57,239 bases of DNA, from contig JAHBMJ010000094.1 in NCBI GenBank assembly GCA_018398765.1, positions 1 through 57,239 on the forward strand, given 5' to 3'. The first letter of the stretch is position 1, and every line of letters starts with the position of its first letter. The notes below the pieces were generated by a model, which saw nothing but the letters and a program-made list of their open reading frames with translations, was not told the origin of the DNA and did not search any database. Both the position numbers and the translations under genes were made by a program. Source of the stretch: Chromera velia (taxonomy: Eukaryota > Sar > Chromeraceae). This document shows positions 1 to 13,090 of this stretch, piece by piece.

Positions 1-50
1 AGAAAGAAAGAAAGAAACAAAGAAAAAAAGAAACAAAGAAAAAAAGAAAC

Positions 51-133
<83 letters not shown>

Positions 134-175
134 GAAAGAAAGAAAGAAAGACAGGAAGAAAGAAAGAAAGAAACA

Positions 176-210
<35 letters not shown>

Positions 211-305
211 GAAGAAAGAAAGAAACAAAGAAAGAAAGAAACAAAGAAAGAAAGAAACAAAGAAAGAAAGAAACAAAGAAAGAAAGAAACAAAGAAACAA
301 AGAAA

Positions 306-373
<68 letters not shown>

Positions 374-462
374 GAAAGACAGACAGAAAGAAAGAAACAA
401 AGAAAAAAAGAAACAAAGAAAGAAAGAAAGAAACAAAGAAACAAAGAAAAAAAGAAAGAAAC

Positions 463-493
<31 letters not shown>

Positions 494-514
494 GAAACAA
501 AGAAAGAAAGAAAA

Positions 515-593
<79 letters not shown>

Positions 594-617
594 GAAACAA
601 AGAAAGAAAGAAAGACA

Positions 618-653
<36 letters not shown>

Positions 654-775
654 GACAGAAAGAAAGAAACAAAGAAAGAAAGAAAGACAGAAAGAAAGAA
701 AGAAACAAAGAAAGAAAGAAACAAAGAAACAAAGAAACAAAGAAAGAAAGAAACAAAGAAAGAAAGAAACAAGGA

Positions 776-815
<40 letters not shown>
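1..815. repeat. GAAA/CAAA microsatellite
   Basis: About 815 bases of purine-only plus-strand DNA made of gaaag units interrupted at intervals by aaac and a few gacag variants. It lies on the 3' side of the last PrpD exons recognised here (minus strand), so it is probably inside a PrpD intron, where it reads as a long pyrimidine tract. It contains no coding signal. Confidence 0.95.
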
Positions 816-1040
816 CTGCATGAAGTTTCACTCCAAAGCAGATGGCAGGCCTGCATGTCGCCATGCGACCCCGTTGGAAGCTGTTACAAAAACCATCTTG
901 CAGGCAGGTGGATGCACCAGCTTACAAGAACCGAAAGCCCATGACATCCTGAAGACATGTACAAAAAACAGCGGAGGAAGCGAAATGGCATAAACAGATG
1001 TGCAGGACGCAAACAAATACCGAGAGACCCTCCTACCGAC

Positions 1041-4000
1041 CCATCTGAAGATTGCCTCAGGGTTGCGGAAGATGTCCTTAGGGCCGATGAATCCCTTCAT
1101 GGCTGCACGCAGCATCGCATCATCGGAGGAGGAGAGGGGACAAAGAATCAGAACGAGGAATCTGAAATACAAGTGAGTGTATTGATTGCTTGCGAATCTT
1201 CAAGATATACGCCCGCTCTCCATATCGCCCTTCCACCCTTTTTTTCTGAAAGACGATCGAGAGAGATGTTCTCGAACGACCAGCTTCTCTTCCTCTCTCT
1301 CCCCCCCCCCGCTCCTTTCTCGTTCTGCCTTCTCACTGCCTCCGCTGCCTTACTTTGGCTGACCTCTCTTCATGGAGAGAACTGCGACCTCAGAGGAGAT
1401 GGCGGCAGACGCTCCCTTGGAGTCGCTGGACGCACACACACACACACACAGAGAGGGGGGGGGGGGTTTCTTGCATACCCTCCTTGATGCAAATGCACGC
1501 TGTGACACGCGGCCTCACACACCTCTACTTCCGCCACGAGAGGTCTGAAAGGAACTTCAGGGAGGGCACGAAGAAGCAAAAAGAGAGGAGGAGAGCATTG
1601 AAGAAGTTCAGAAAGCCCCCGGCAAGCAAGCAAGCAAACACGGTGTGTGAGTGCACAGGGGAGGGAAGGAAACCAGTCGCCCTGCTGCACTGGAACCAAC
1701 ATCTGGATAGATAGGCTTTTGAGAAGAGAACCCTACGCTTCCACCCAACCTCTCTGGCGGCCCACCTGAGCTGCTTTCCTGCCCTAATGGCCCTCCAGGG
1801 GATGTAGTGAGCGACGCACATTCCGATTGCAGACTCGATCTGCTCAGCAGTGGCACCTGCAGAGATTGATTTTTTCATTCCATCGATCAATTTGTCAATG
1901 CACGCTTCGATAGGACCCTGAAGAAGGGGTGAGAGACAAAAAAAAAGAAGCAACAGTAGGAAGGAATCGTTCGTTCGGTCCCTTCACGGATTCATTCAAA
2001 GGAAGGAAGAGACAGGCACCACGCTCACGTTTAGACACACAGACGTGCGCAGGCAGACATGAAGAACGAGGGTTGGAAGGAGACAAAGAAATGGACTTTT
2101 ACTGTGAAGAGAAAGAGACAGACGGGAAGACGAACGATACTTGCGCCATCTCACCGGCAAGATGAGGGAGCGGAGCATGCGGGAACAGCTCTGCATTGTT
2201 CTGAAGAAAAAATCAAAGTGCGTGAGAGAGAGTCTGTTTGTCTTTGTACAAGGTAAAGAGAGACAGATCTTTCTGCATCATCACAATCCGCAGTCTTTGT
2301 ATGCTCGTTCAAAAACTCGTTCTACTGCCAAAGATTCTGCCTGCCTGCCTCACCAACCCATCAGGGCCCCGTACACTGCGGCAGAGGCGATGGCGCCATG
2401 CACAACGTGGTCGATCTTGTAGGACTTCAGAGAGAAGACCTCAGCCAGTCTCCCTCTGATCTCGTCACTCACAATCATGGCAAGAAGGGCCTTCCTGGGC
2501 AGGCAGACGGGGGCAGAGAAGAGACAGAAGAGAGGAGAGTGGGGGGGGAGCTGAGATGCAGCCATGCATCGATAGAGTCATATGAGCACACACACGCACA
2601 GCGAGAGGAGGAAGGGGAGAGAAATGGAGAAAAACGCACAAGACTCACACAGACCTTCCACAACTTCTTTCCAGCTGACATGATCTCTATCAACCCCTCA
2701 CCCTCTCCATTTCCTTCTTTACAGGACTCACTCACTCACTCACTTGCCGTCAATTGAGTGGTCTCCCCTCGCCTGAGCGGCAGCGACGACCACTGGGTAG
2801 AAGTCGTTGTGTCCGAATTCTCCGGCCTGCAAGCAAGCAAGGACAATTTTGGCGTATGTCTTTTTTGCTTCTCTCTGCTCCTTTTGGGTTCTACGAGATT
2901 CGCACAAAGAGGGAAGCGGTCGGTAGAGAGATCAACGTCCCGAAAGAAAGACAAGAAAAACGGCAAAAGAAAAACGGCCACCAAAACAAAGAAACTACCA
3001 AAACCACGAATAACGAAATGAATAAACAAAGAAACAGACAAACAAGCAAATAGACAACCAAGCAAGCAAACAAGTAAACAGACAAACAAGCACGCAAACA
3101 AGTAAACAGACAAACAAGCAAACAGACAAACAAGCAAGTGAACAAGCAAACAGACAAACAAGCAAACAGACAAACAAGTAAACAGACAAACAAGTAAACA
3201 GACAAACAAGCAAACAGACAAAGAAACAGACAAACAAGCAAATCGACAACCAAGCAAGCAAACAAGTAAACAGACAAACAAGTAAACAGACAAACAAGTA
3301 AACAGACAAACAAGCAAACAGACAAACAAGCAAGCAAACAAGTAAACAGACAAACAAGCAAACAGACAAACAAGCAAACAGACAAACAAGTAAACAGACA
3401 AACAAGCAAACAGACAAACAAGCACGCAAACAAGTAAACAGACAAACAAGTAAACAGACAAACAAGTAAACAGACAAACAAGTAAACAGACAAACAAGTA
3501 AACAGACAAACAAGCAAACAGACAAACAAGCAAACAGACAAACAAGCAAGCAAACAAGTAAACAGACAAACAAGCAAACAGACAAACAAGCAAACAGACA
3601 AATAAGTAAACAGACAAATAAGTAAACAGACAAACAAGTAAACAGACAAACAAGCAAACAGACAAATAAGTAAACAGACAAACAAGTAAACAGACAAACA
3701 AGCAAACAGACAAAGAAACAGACAAACAAGTAAACAAACAAACAAACCTGGTGTCCCGGTGTCCCCGCACGGTACCCGAAGACAGTCCCGTTGGAGTCCC
3801 ACTCGCGGACTGCGGAGGCGTTCGCAGCGACAGCCTGCAAGCCAACGACAGAACAAAGCAGCAAAGAATTAGTCTTCCTTTGACGTCCTGTTGAAGTGAC
3901 GGTATCCTTTGTGTGAAAGAGAACCAAAAAAGGAGCGGACAGGGAGCTGCGTGTGTGCGAGGGTGTGTATGTCGACATCCGGACTTCTCAAAAGGAAAGC

Positions 4001-5446
4001 CGATAACTGTCCGTCAACAGAGAGCAGCATGGAGAGAGAGTGAAACCGCCGTTGACTGCCCGATACCGGTGCGCTCTAGGAGAGTATGCTTTCAGAACAA
4101 ACGGGAGGCAACAGGGTAGGCCGATCAAGAAGAAGAGCCAGCGTGCAGTCCATCAACAAATAAAAAACAACAAAAAGATCCAGACAAAAACGTAGAAAAC
4201 GAACCTTCTCGGGTGCGCACTTCTTCAGGCTTCCGAACACACAGGCACCCTTCCTGAAAAGACGATTGAAGACCCAGAAGCCAAATTCACGATTCATGAC
4301 TGGAAAGTAAATAGACGTGATCTCTCACAGACCACGCAAAAGCAGATCGCTACCCTCAGCGGGGCAGGATGGAACACACACAGGCAGGCATGCGAACACG
4401 CCGCTAGGAAAATTCTGGACAGACAGCTGGAAAAGGAAAAAGAAAGAGGTGGCAGGCAGAGGAGAACAGCGGGACCCGAAAGGAGCGTGTAGGAACAGAA
4501 AAGAACAGAACAGCGACACCCCATGTCCTCATGGACCCATCACAGTCCCCCTCCCTCCCTCCTTCCCCACATGAATGGGCACGAAGACACGTATTTCGAC
4601 ACTCTATCCACAAAAAGGGGACAGCCCTCGACGCGAATGAACTCACTCCTCTGCACACAAACACAAACGGGGGGGGGAGGGGGGGAGGAAAAAACGTTCA
4701 AAGGGATTGTTGTAAAATGGCAGAGATAAGTCACCACCACACTCGCGCCTTGCTATATTTCAGCGACAGAGAGGCAGAAGAGAACAAACCGTATTGAAAA
4801 GAAAAGGTAGCTGGAAAGGAATAAAGGACAACACTATGAAAGAGCACGACTGTTGAGAATGCCTCCGGGAGAAAATAATGTGCACTGCTCACAGTGAAGG
4901 GCAGTGGGAAAAGCAAGACAAGAACTAAGCAGAAATAAAATTATCGACCGGTGCAGGCAAAAGAATCAAAAAGAAAAAGAAAAGAAAAACTGACGAGGGT
5001 ATTCGAGAGCCTCTGCTCTCAGGAGGGTGGGCGCGTTCGTTTTCAGAGAGAGGGCGGAGATCCCACACATAACGCTGTCTGTGTGGAACTGGGTCACCTT
5101 CTCGTACACGGACTTGTCGATATTGTCACCGTATCTGAATGCCAATAAACAATCAAGAAGAAAGGGGGGAGTGTAAGCAATCGAGGAGACGGGAGTATCA
5201 AAACAAACAACCGATTGCAAGAACGAAGTTGGTGGAGAAATCAAAGACTGACTTCCCGCTGAGCATATCGATGGCATACTGCCCAATTCCAAGGGCCTGG
5301 TTTGAGTCCCTGGTCAGTGTGACGGCAGAGGCTGATGAGAAAGACCGGAAAGACGAAGTGGCAAGGGGCCGCATCAACGCGCGCCACCTACCACTGTTGC
5401 TCATCATCACAGCTCTCATTTTGGGAAGAGGAAATCCCCGCAGCAC
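1041..5446 (-). CDS. prpD: 2-methylcitrate dehydratase / MmgE-PrpD family protein, probably mitochondrial, 3' end missing
   Basis: PrpD enzymes dehydrate 2-methylcitrate in propionate breakdown. Exons on the minus strand, 5' to 3': 5446-5253, 5134-4995, possible microexon 4650-4647, 4253-4205, 3834-3748, 2826-2744, 2494-2358, 1856-1766, 1425-1364, 1102-1041. Together they give about 303 residues. Family signatures are clear: CAPEK followed by ANASAVREWDSNGTVFGY, GEFGHNDFYPVVVAAAQ, DEIRGRLAEVF, HGAIASAAVYGALMG, AHYIPWRAIRAGKQL, SDSKGASAAIS and MKGFIGPKDIFRNPEAIF. The first exon has several Met codons and a Ser/Arg/Ala-rich stretch (MRPLATSSFRSFSSAS) that looks like a mitochondrial presequence; the start at 5446 is the longest option. 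PrpD proteins are usually near 480-500 residues, so the C-terminal third should lie to the left, across the microsatellite; a possible further exon near 933-952 could not be fixed. Family assignment is sure; mitochondrial location is inference. Confidence 0.88.
3040..3747. repeat. Minisatellite of 16-bp units in a PrpD intron
   Basis: Tandem copies of aaacagacaaacaagc and its variant ending in t, with occasional shortened or extended units. It abuts the donor site of the PrpD exon at 3748-3834 and fills most of that intron. Because the unit length is not a multiple of three and lacks stops on the minus strand, all three minus frames stay open and give long Leu/Cys/Val/Phe-rich false ORFs. Confidence 0.95.
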
Positions 5447-6012
5447 GAAAAGCTCTCAAGAAGAAAAAACGGCTTCAGTGGCTCTCTCCTAGCACGTCAA
5501 GAGAAGGAGCGAGTCAGGGTTGAATGACAACGAGGTCTTGGTTCACCTGCATGGCGAAGAAGCGGTTCACAATTAAGAGTGCTGTGACGCCATTTGTGCA
5601 AACTTTTTGTGCACGCAACCGATTTTGGGAACCGGCTCTGCCATGCACATGCAGGCCGCGGGACCGCGGCCGCAGGCGTCCCGGTCCCGGCCCATGCATC
5701 CCGGCCGCTCAGTATATAGTGTTGTTCAGTTCGAGACGGACTAAGGCCACGTCTCCGATCAGACTCTCCTTCCGCATCCTTCCACTGAGCCGTGCAACTT
5801 TCATGCAAGTGCGAACTCGTCAAGGTAGCGCGAAATGACGCTGTTCCCCTGTCTGGCCCATTGTGTGTCTCTTTTGCTTCTTCGGGACGCACAAACGTGC
5901 TCGTAAGGTAAAGGTGACGGAGACGTCGTCTCGTTCTGTTGTTCTGCATGCGTGCAAAATGAGGTGTTCACTCTCTTCATTGCTGAGCTAGTGACGGGTG
6001 ATTGGGGGTCCA
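5447..6012. promoter_or_regulatory. Divergent intergenic region between PrpD and NusG-like genes
   Basis: This 566-bp stretch separates two start codons that point away from each other, so it should hold both promoters (inference). Its centre (about 5640-5715) is a GC-rich patch with nested CCGCGG and CATGCA motifs, followed directly by tatata at about 5711. No transcription start can be fixed from sequence alone. Similar GC patches lie in the other divergent regions of the window. Confidence 0.5.
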
Positions 6013-7564
6013 ATGGCAAGACTGCTGTCTGCCGGCATGACCCTTCTGGTTGGTGTCTGTGGTTTTCTCTTCTTTGTTCACACAAGCGCATTTGTGGTGA
6101 ACGGAAGATTGCGCAGCAGAAGAAGAAGGGCATCGCCGAGCAGTCCGACCCAACTGTCTGGTTGGCATGGCTACTTTGCAAACAAGAACGTCGTGCTTCC
6201 ACCCGAGGTCGATTACAAAGATCTCGAATTTCCGGGGTCCGATGATGACCACTACTGGTACATGGTGAACATCAACTTGCGGTATCTCCCCGAAGACTTT
6301 TGGTCCGTCTCCTTCTGACTGTCTCTGCCTGCTTACCTGCGTGCATGCCCGCTTTCTCTCGCTTCATCCATCTCTCCGTCCTTTCGGATTGCCGGTCTCC
6401 CTCCTTTTTGTCTGAAATCCCACGAATAATTCCCAGAAACTTCTTTCGGTCTTCGTGCCCCCCCCTTCTCTCCCCCTGCAATGATGCTCTTTCGCCTATA
6501 CACGACGCTTCACTTCTCCTTGTCTCAGCTCCTATTTGAACTGGGGCGCCCTTTGAGGACCTCAAAGAGTTGTCCAGAAGCATCCTTTCACGTCTCTCTC
6601 TCTCTCTCTCTCCCCCCCTCTCTCTCTGAGAGTTGAATGGCTACAGCTTGACTTGTACCTGTTCCTCTTCAGCCGAAGTTCACAATTTTTCTTTTGCTTC
6701 TTGCCTGCTTTCATCCTGCCTGCTTGCCCCTCCTTTTGTTCCCCCCCATCATCCCTCCTGAACGCCCTCTTCACTTCCACCCTCATGCAGGGATGAGATC
6801 AAGAGCGTGATGGAGGACACCGGAAATGAAGGAAAGGTGGTGGACATGTGGGTGCCCAGGTTGGTCCTCTCCTCAGGCAGGGAAGGGAAGGGCAGGGTCA
6901 TAGAGCGGTAGGCAGTTAGGAAGACATGCAGTTAGTCAATAAATCAGTTAGAGGAGCAGGCATCTAGCTGAGAAGAGTTTTCCAGGGAGACTGAGTGACC
7001 TGCCGACTGAATGAACTTCTGGCTCCCTATGACAGTTCAATAAGGTGACTCGACTCATTGACATATCGAGGGATCCGTCCTTCCTCTTTTGTCCTTTCTG
7101 CTATGTTTCTCTCTCATTTTCTCTTTTTTTCTTCGGAAACAGCCCGCATGGATGGATGGATGGATGCTTGCAGGTACTACGAGAGGTCGTACAAGGGACC
7201 CGGGGGAAAACCGCTGCTGAGAGAGAAGACCCTCACTCCCGGAATTGTCAGTCACTCAGTCAGACAGTCTAGATGCGTGCAAAGAAGGGAAGCTGTCAGT
7301 CACTCAGTTCGTCAGTGAGGCGGCATATTTGACTTTTGCCACGTGAGAAGTCGAATGAATGATTGGGATGGACAGGTGTGGGTGATCCGGGCGAGGAAGG
7401 ACAGGCGGCCGATACGTCCAGCGGAGATCTCGAACATGCATTCCGCATGCACACATACATACATACATACATACATGAAGATGTGGAGAGACCCACAGGC
7501 GGTTATGCTTCCTCCCACGCACACGCAGTCTCTCTCTCTCTCACACACACCACACCACACCACA

Positions 7565-7615
<51 letters not shown>

Positions 7616-8008
7616 CAGGAATGGCGGGACAATCCTAGAGGCATACAGCCAGTGACACGGGCAGAGACACAGAAGCACATTCGGCCTTCTCTTCCCTACC
7701 CCTGTCGCTCCGTTGTCCATCGTGAGTGCCCGTACGGCTGTATGCAGATCTTTGTCAAAATGAGACTCGACAAGAAGCTCTGGTGGGCAATGAGGCCGAT
7801 GCAAAGCTTTGCGGTCAGTCAATGTGTGTACACAGTCGTGCCTCTTTCTTTTCCTCTGAAAAGCGTCGTTCCGTCTCACCATCTTGCCTCGTTCTTATCG
7901 CGGTTTTTTCTTTTTCTGTTTTTCATCCTTGCTTCATTCACTCTTAAAAGAAAAAAATGGTCCGATGCATTTGTCCCGTCTCGTGGTCTCTCTCTCTCTC
8001 TCTCTCTG

Positions 8009-8061
<53 letters not shown>

Positions 8062-8124
8062 CTCTATGTCTGTCTATGTGTTTGTGTTTGTGTCTGTGTC
8101 CGTGTGCCTGTGTTTGTCTGTGTG

Positions 8125-8159
<35 letters not shown>

Positions 8160-9925
8160 CGTTCTCTCTCTGTCTCTCTCCCTCTCTCTCTTCTGTGTGA
8201 GTGAGAGTGAGGCTGGTTCTTTCTTGTTTTCGATGGTCGTCTTCCCTCGTTCCTCACTTCTTTGTTACTACTCTTTTCGTTTGTGGGGGCTATCTCGTAT
8301 CTCTTGTATCTCCTGCCCCAGCCCTGTTTGTCTCACGCCCTCCTCCCTTCCTCTTCCTTCATCATGCGCCTCTTCTCTTCTCTTCCTGCAGTGCTGGGTC
8401 GAATCCACAGTGGTCAGGAAACACTACGTTCCGGATTACAGGTACGGAGGGAGCAGGGGTGACTCGGTTGTGCGACAGTCAAAAGAAGGGGAAGGGGCAC
8501 GCGACGGGCGAGGAGAGCAGAGAGCACGAAGAAAAAAAGAAAAAACAGAGCGGAGAAAAGGAACGAAAGGCGTCCTTGGTGGCCAGCCGTTGGAAGAAGT
8601 TGAGATACAGATCTTCGAATAATGAAAGAAAGCAGCCGTTGCAACGACCAGGAACGAACTTTTCTGCATATACTTTGACGGTCGGATGTGTGGAAATAAT
8701 ACAGATCATACATGGGCCTCAATTAATTCATTGTTTTTTCTCTTAATTCTCTCTGCAGCCGAGACAACCGAAAGCAGACCCTGGCCATGGACGTCCCGAT
8801 CATCAAGGGGGGCGGGCCCCCAGATGTCGATGACGTCACCCCCGAAATCCTGGCTAAGTGGCACGCCGAGAGAAACAAACATCCCGACTGGGATGGGGGG
8901 AACGTTGAGAACTGGGAAAGGCCGAGCTACAAAGTCCTCAGAAGCGCCAGTGAAACAGGGGAACTGGACCTGAGGGATAAGCACCTGAGGGATAAGAGAA
9001 AGGCAAGCAGCAAGGAGGGAGGACGGGGAGGGAGGGGAGGGGCGCATAGACGCACGAGATGAGAAAACAAAAGTGCATTCAGAGCTGTTTGTCGGTTCAT
9101 TGTTATTGCTTGGCTTCCCTTTTCTTGTCTTCTCTGTGCTCTGCTCTGCTGTGTGCTTGCTTCTTGACTTTGTGATTCGTTGCAGCCCTCTGGACTTGTT
9201 TTGTCGGTTGTGGCTCTTTCTTTCTTTTATTTCTGGCTCCCTGCCTGCCTATGTGTTGTTGGACCCTGAACCGTGTGTATGCAGTTGGAAGATGAAGCCA
9301 AGAAAGCAGAGGAGGCGACAGGAGAAGAGCCCAGAGAAGAGGAACGAACCGAGGAGGAAGAAAATGCCGTGCAAGGAGGGGGCCTTGATGACATTCCTTC
9401 TCCTTCTTCAATGACAGGCCTCCTGGAGACCATCCGCAAAGGCGGGAGGAGGGGAAGTGTGACAGAGGTGGACACTATGATGATGCAACAGGAACAGGAC
9501 GAAGACGAGGGAGAAGAAGAAGCGGAAGAGGAAGGAACAGAGAGAACTGAAAGCGCGACAGCAGAGAGGAGTTCCGAGTTCCTTCTTGAGGGGGGGGAGA
9601 GGAGGGCAGCAGAACAAGAGCCAGAAAAGGGGCCCTGGAACGATCCCCCCTACAATCAACTGGACAGGCGACCTCGAGTCATCGATATTGACAGTCAGTC
9701 TGTCAGCCAGTCAGTCAGTCAGCCAGTCAGACAGACAGACAGGGGGACGAAGACAGCCAATCCGACAAACAGATAGACAGACAGACGGACGGAAAGGTAG
9801 GCAGGCAGACAGTCAGACAGACAGATATGGTCATGTGTATGTGCCCGCTTCCAACTCAACGGCATGCTGCTCCAGGTCGGGCTTTGTAAGCATGTGTGCG
9901 TGCGTGCGTGCGTGTGTGTGTATGT

Positions 9926-9989
<64 letters not shown>

Positions 9990-12485
9990 AACGGTGCAGC
10001 CCCCCCTGATCAGAGAAAGGAGCTGAAGCCAGGCCAGTGGGTGCGAGTCTTGAAGGCCCCAGAGGACATGCAGGACAAAGTCGGGGTGATCGGAATTGTT
10101 GCTTCAATTAGCAACTCAAATGCATTCGTCAGTCAGTCAGTCAGTCCTATCTCTCTCTCTCTCTCTCTCTCTCTCCTCATTTTCATTCACTCATTTATTC
10201 TCTTCAAAACATCGTTGTCGCCCCTTCCCCTCCTGTCTTCTTACCTCTGTATTTGCGCTTTTCTTCTGTCAAAGAAGAGAAACGTTCTGCAGCATTAAAT
10301 GGAGAAGAGATCCTGCTTCCGCATCTGTGTCCGACTTTTTGTTTTTTTTTTTGCGTGTCCTTCCTTCCCTCCTCTCAGGTGGATGTCCCTGTGGGCCAAG
10401 GAGGGATCTACAGGACGACCGTGACATTGGACTGTAATGATGTGAGTGCATGGAGGGGGGGNGTGNNNNNNNNNNNNNNNNNNNNNNNNNNNNNNNNNNN
10501 NNNNNNNNNNNNNNNNNNNNNNNNNNNNNNNNNNNNNNNNNNNNNNNNNNNNNNNNNNNNNNNNNNNNNNNNNNNNNNNNNNNNNNNNNNNNNNNNNNNN
10601 NGGGGGGGGAGACAGAGACGGCTTGTCTGTTTGTTTGGGTGGTTGGAGTTTTGGGGGGAAGAATTGAGTTGTTCCTTCTTGTTTCGTCACTCTTTCTGTC
10701 TGTCTGTCTGTCTGTTTACCTGCCTGTCTGTCTCCGCGTTGAGTTATTTCAACTGTGTTCCACTCATCTCTTTCCTTTTTTTTGCTTTCTTCTTCCTTCC
10801 TTATTCTTGTTTCTTTTTTCATTGACGCTTTCTTGGTCTTTTCGTCTGTCGTCAGTCCGGTTGCCCCTGCCTCCCTGTATATAGTTGCATGATGGATCGT
10901 TCCACATTTCTTTTGATTCTCTCCAAGAAAGAGCCTTCCTCCGTCTGGATGTTTCCACCATCCCATTCTTCCCTCTGAATTTCCTGTCGCTCTTTCAGCT
11001 CCTTTCTTTCTATCAACATTCATACTTGCATGCATCCATGCATGCAGCTCGAGGTGCTCGATCGATCTCAAGTCCCGGAGAGTGTGCAGTCCGACCTTTT
11101 GGTCAGTCTTTTATTGTGCACAGTCTCTTCTTGCCTTTCCTGGCACTTCTTTTTGTCATCGCGTCTCTTTCCTCTGTCGATCTGGACGCGTCATGGAAAA
11201 ACGTGACCGAAATCAAGAGGGCGGAATGCTGTTCCTGTTTCAGAGTGCAGATCTCCAAAGACGCAGCACCGTATTTATTGCATAGACAAAGGTGGGGGTT
11301 GTTTTTGTTCAATCGCTCGTGCCTTTTCTTTCCTGTCTTTCCCCCCTCATTTTTGTTTCGTTTGCCAATCTCTTCTTTTTCCACATTCTCTTTGTTCCTC
11401 TTCCCTTTCGTTCCTTCCTTCTTTCCTTCCTTCCTGGCATGATATTCATATCTGCAGACTTACTGCGTAGAGCACAAGAAGGTGACGACGATCTCGAAGT
11501 ACATGAGGGAAGCCATGGGTCCTCAGAACTTTCGATCTCTCAGCTTCAAGTCAGTCAGTCAGTCAGTGGGCCTGCCTGTGGACGCAAGTAACCAACTGAC
11601 GCTCCTTGGATGGGTGGAATGTTTTGTTTGGACATCCAGCTCGGATCCCTTTGTTTTTTTCTTCAAGTGACTGCTCATGTGACAGGACATGCAGGGAGAC
11701 ACGGTGGAGAGAAGGCCCCCCCCATATGCTGCACAATGGTAGAGAAGGGAAAAGTAAAGAACAGAACCCGCCTAGCTGTCCTTCACGTGTACATCGATAT
11801 GTGCGTGTGAAAACATTTCTCTGCTGTGTTCTTTATTTGAAAGTATTTTTCGTTCTCGCGCACATCAACCGAGAAAGTCTATGGACAATGGTTTCTTGTT
11901 TATCCGTTGGCTGCATAGCTTCTCTTTATCCTTCACAATTCCCTCTCCTTCACTCTCTCTGTGGCATTGTCTATCTGCATACACCTGTGTGTGTGTGTGT
12001 GTGTGTGTGTCTGTCTGTCTGACAAAAGACGATATATAGTCTGGCTGGCTGACTGGCTGGCTGGTCTGTCCAATTTGACAAGGAGTCCAGAGAAGGAAAG
12101 GAAAAAAAGGAAGAACATACAGTCTGTCTGTCTTGTCTGCCCCCCCCCTTTCCTGCCTGCCTGCCTGTCTCTGTGTGGACGCCAAATTTTGTCTCTGTGC
12201 AGAAAGCTGGCAAGGGCCAATGAAGCGTGGGCCCTCCAGGACAAGGGGTACATCAACCCACCAGTGAGTCGGGAAGAGAACTAGGAGACGAGACAAGGCG
12301 GGTGGGTGATCTGGCTGCTTGCCTGCCTACGTTTCTGCTCCTCTCCCTTCTTGAATGTTCCTCCCTCCCTCCAACTGGAGGGCCGAGTGCGTCGATCCTC
12401 AGAATCTCTCTCAGCTTCTTGGTCTGTCTCATTTCTTCTTGTGCGGTTGGATGAAGAGTCCAGCCAGAGCTGGTGGGCCGCAATG

Positions 12486-12542
<57 letters not shown>

Positions 12543-13049
12543 AGATATTGTTCAGCATGATGCCGCAACGGTGTCCGAGTGCCGATGAGGGTTGGCCTTC
12601 AGATTTCCTTCCCGAGTTCAGGGACGTCTTGGAAGAAGTGGCGATGAAGCAGGAGGAGCGGCTGAGGGAACATGCAGAGAGGTTGAGGAAGGAAAAGGAG
12701 AGGGCAGAGGAGAAGTTGAGAGAGGCGATGAAGAAAATGAAGGAGAGAGAGGAGGGGGGAAGAACGGACGTCGGGTTGGAGGAAGAAGATGATGAAGATG
12801 ATGAAGATGAGACCAGAAAGAGGATCGCAATTGTCAGCGATATCGCAACGGAGGTCTCAAGTCCAGCCTTCAACTTCTTTCAAGGTCGGTCTTCTGGTTT
12901 GTCGGTCTTGCTTTCCTTCTCTCTTCTTCTGCCTCCTTTTCTGCTGACCGACCAACAAACGGACCGGGAGAAACTGAGATTGCACAGAATGCAACCTGCA
13001 TCGGAAAGGATGTCAGTCGCTTTGTCCGTCCGTCCGTCCGTCCCTCCGT

Positions 13050-13090
<41 letters not shown>

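Noticed and set aside
3040-3747. Regular repeats that might be taken for a CRISPR array
   Set aside because: Units are tandem with no unique spacers, and the genome is eukaryotic.
2736-3978. Three long minus-strand frames (369, 321 and 327 codons) rich in Cys, Leu, Val and Phe
   Set aside because: They are the same stop-free 16-bp minisatellite read in three frames, inside a PrpD intron. Only their edges overlap real PrpD exons.
4994-4995. Direct join of PrpD exons 5134-4995 and 4253-4205
   Set aside because: It breaks the reading frame by one base; no alternative GT or AG nearby restores it, hence the microexon proposal.
7343-8200. 285-codon plus frame overlapping the NusG-like gene
   Set aside because: Mostly CA, GA, CT and GT repeats; the real coding exon 7748-7813 is in a different context with proper splice sites.
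10253-10825. Open frames crossing the N run
   Set aside because: They are open only because undetermined bases cannot make a stop.
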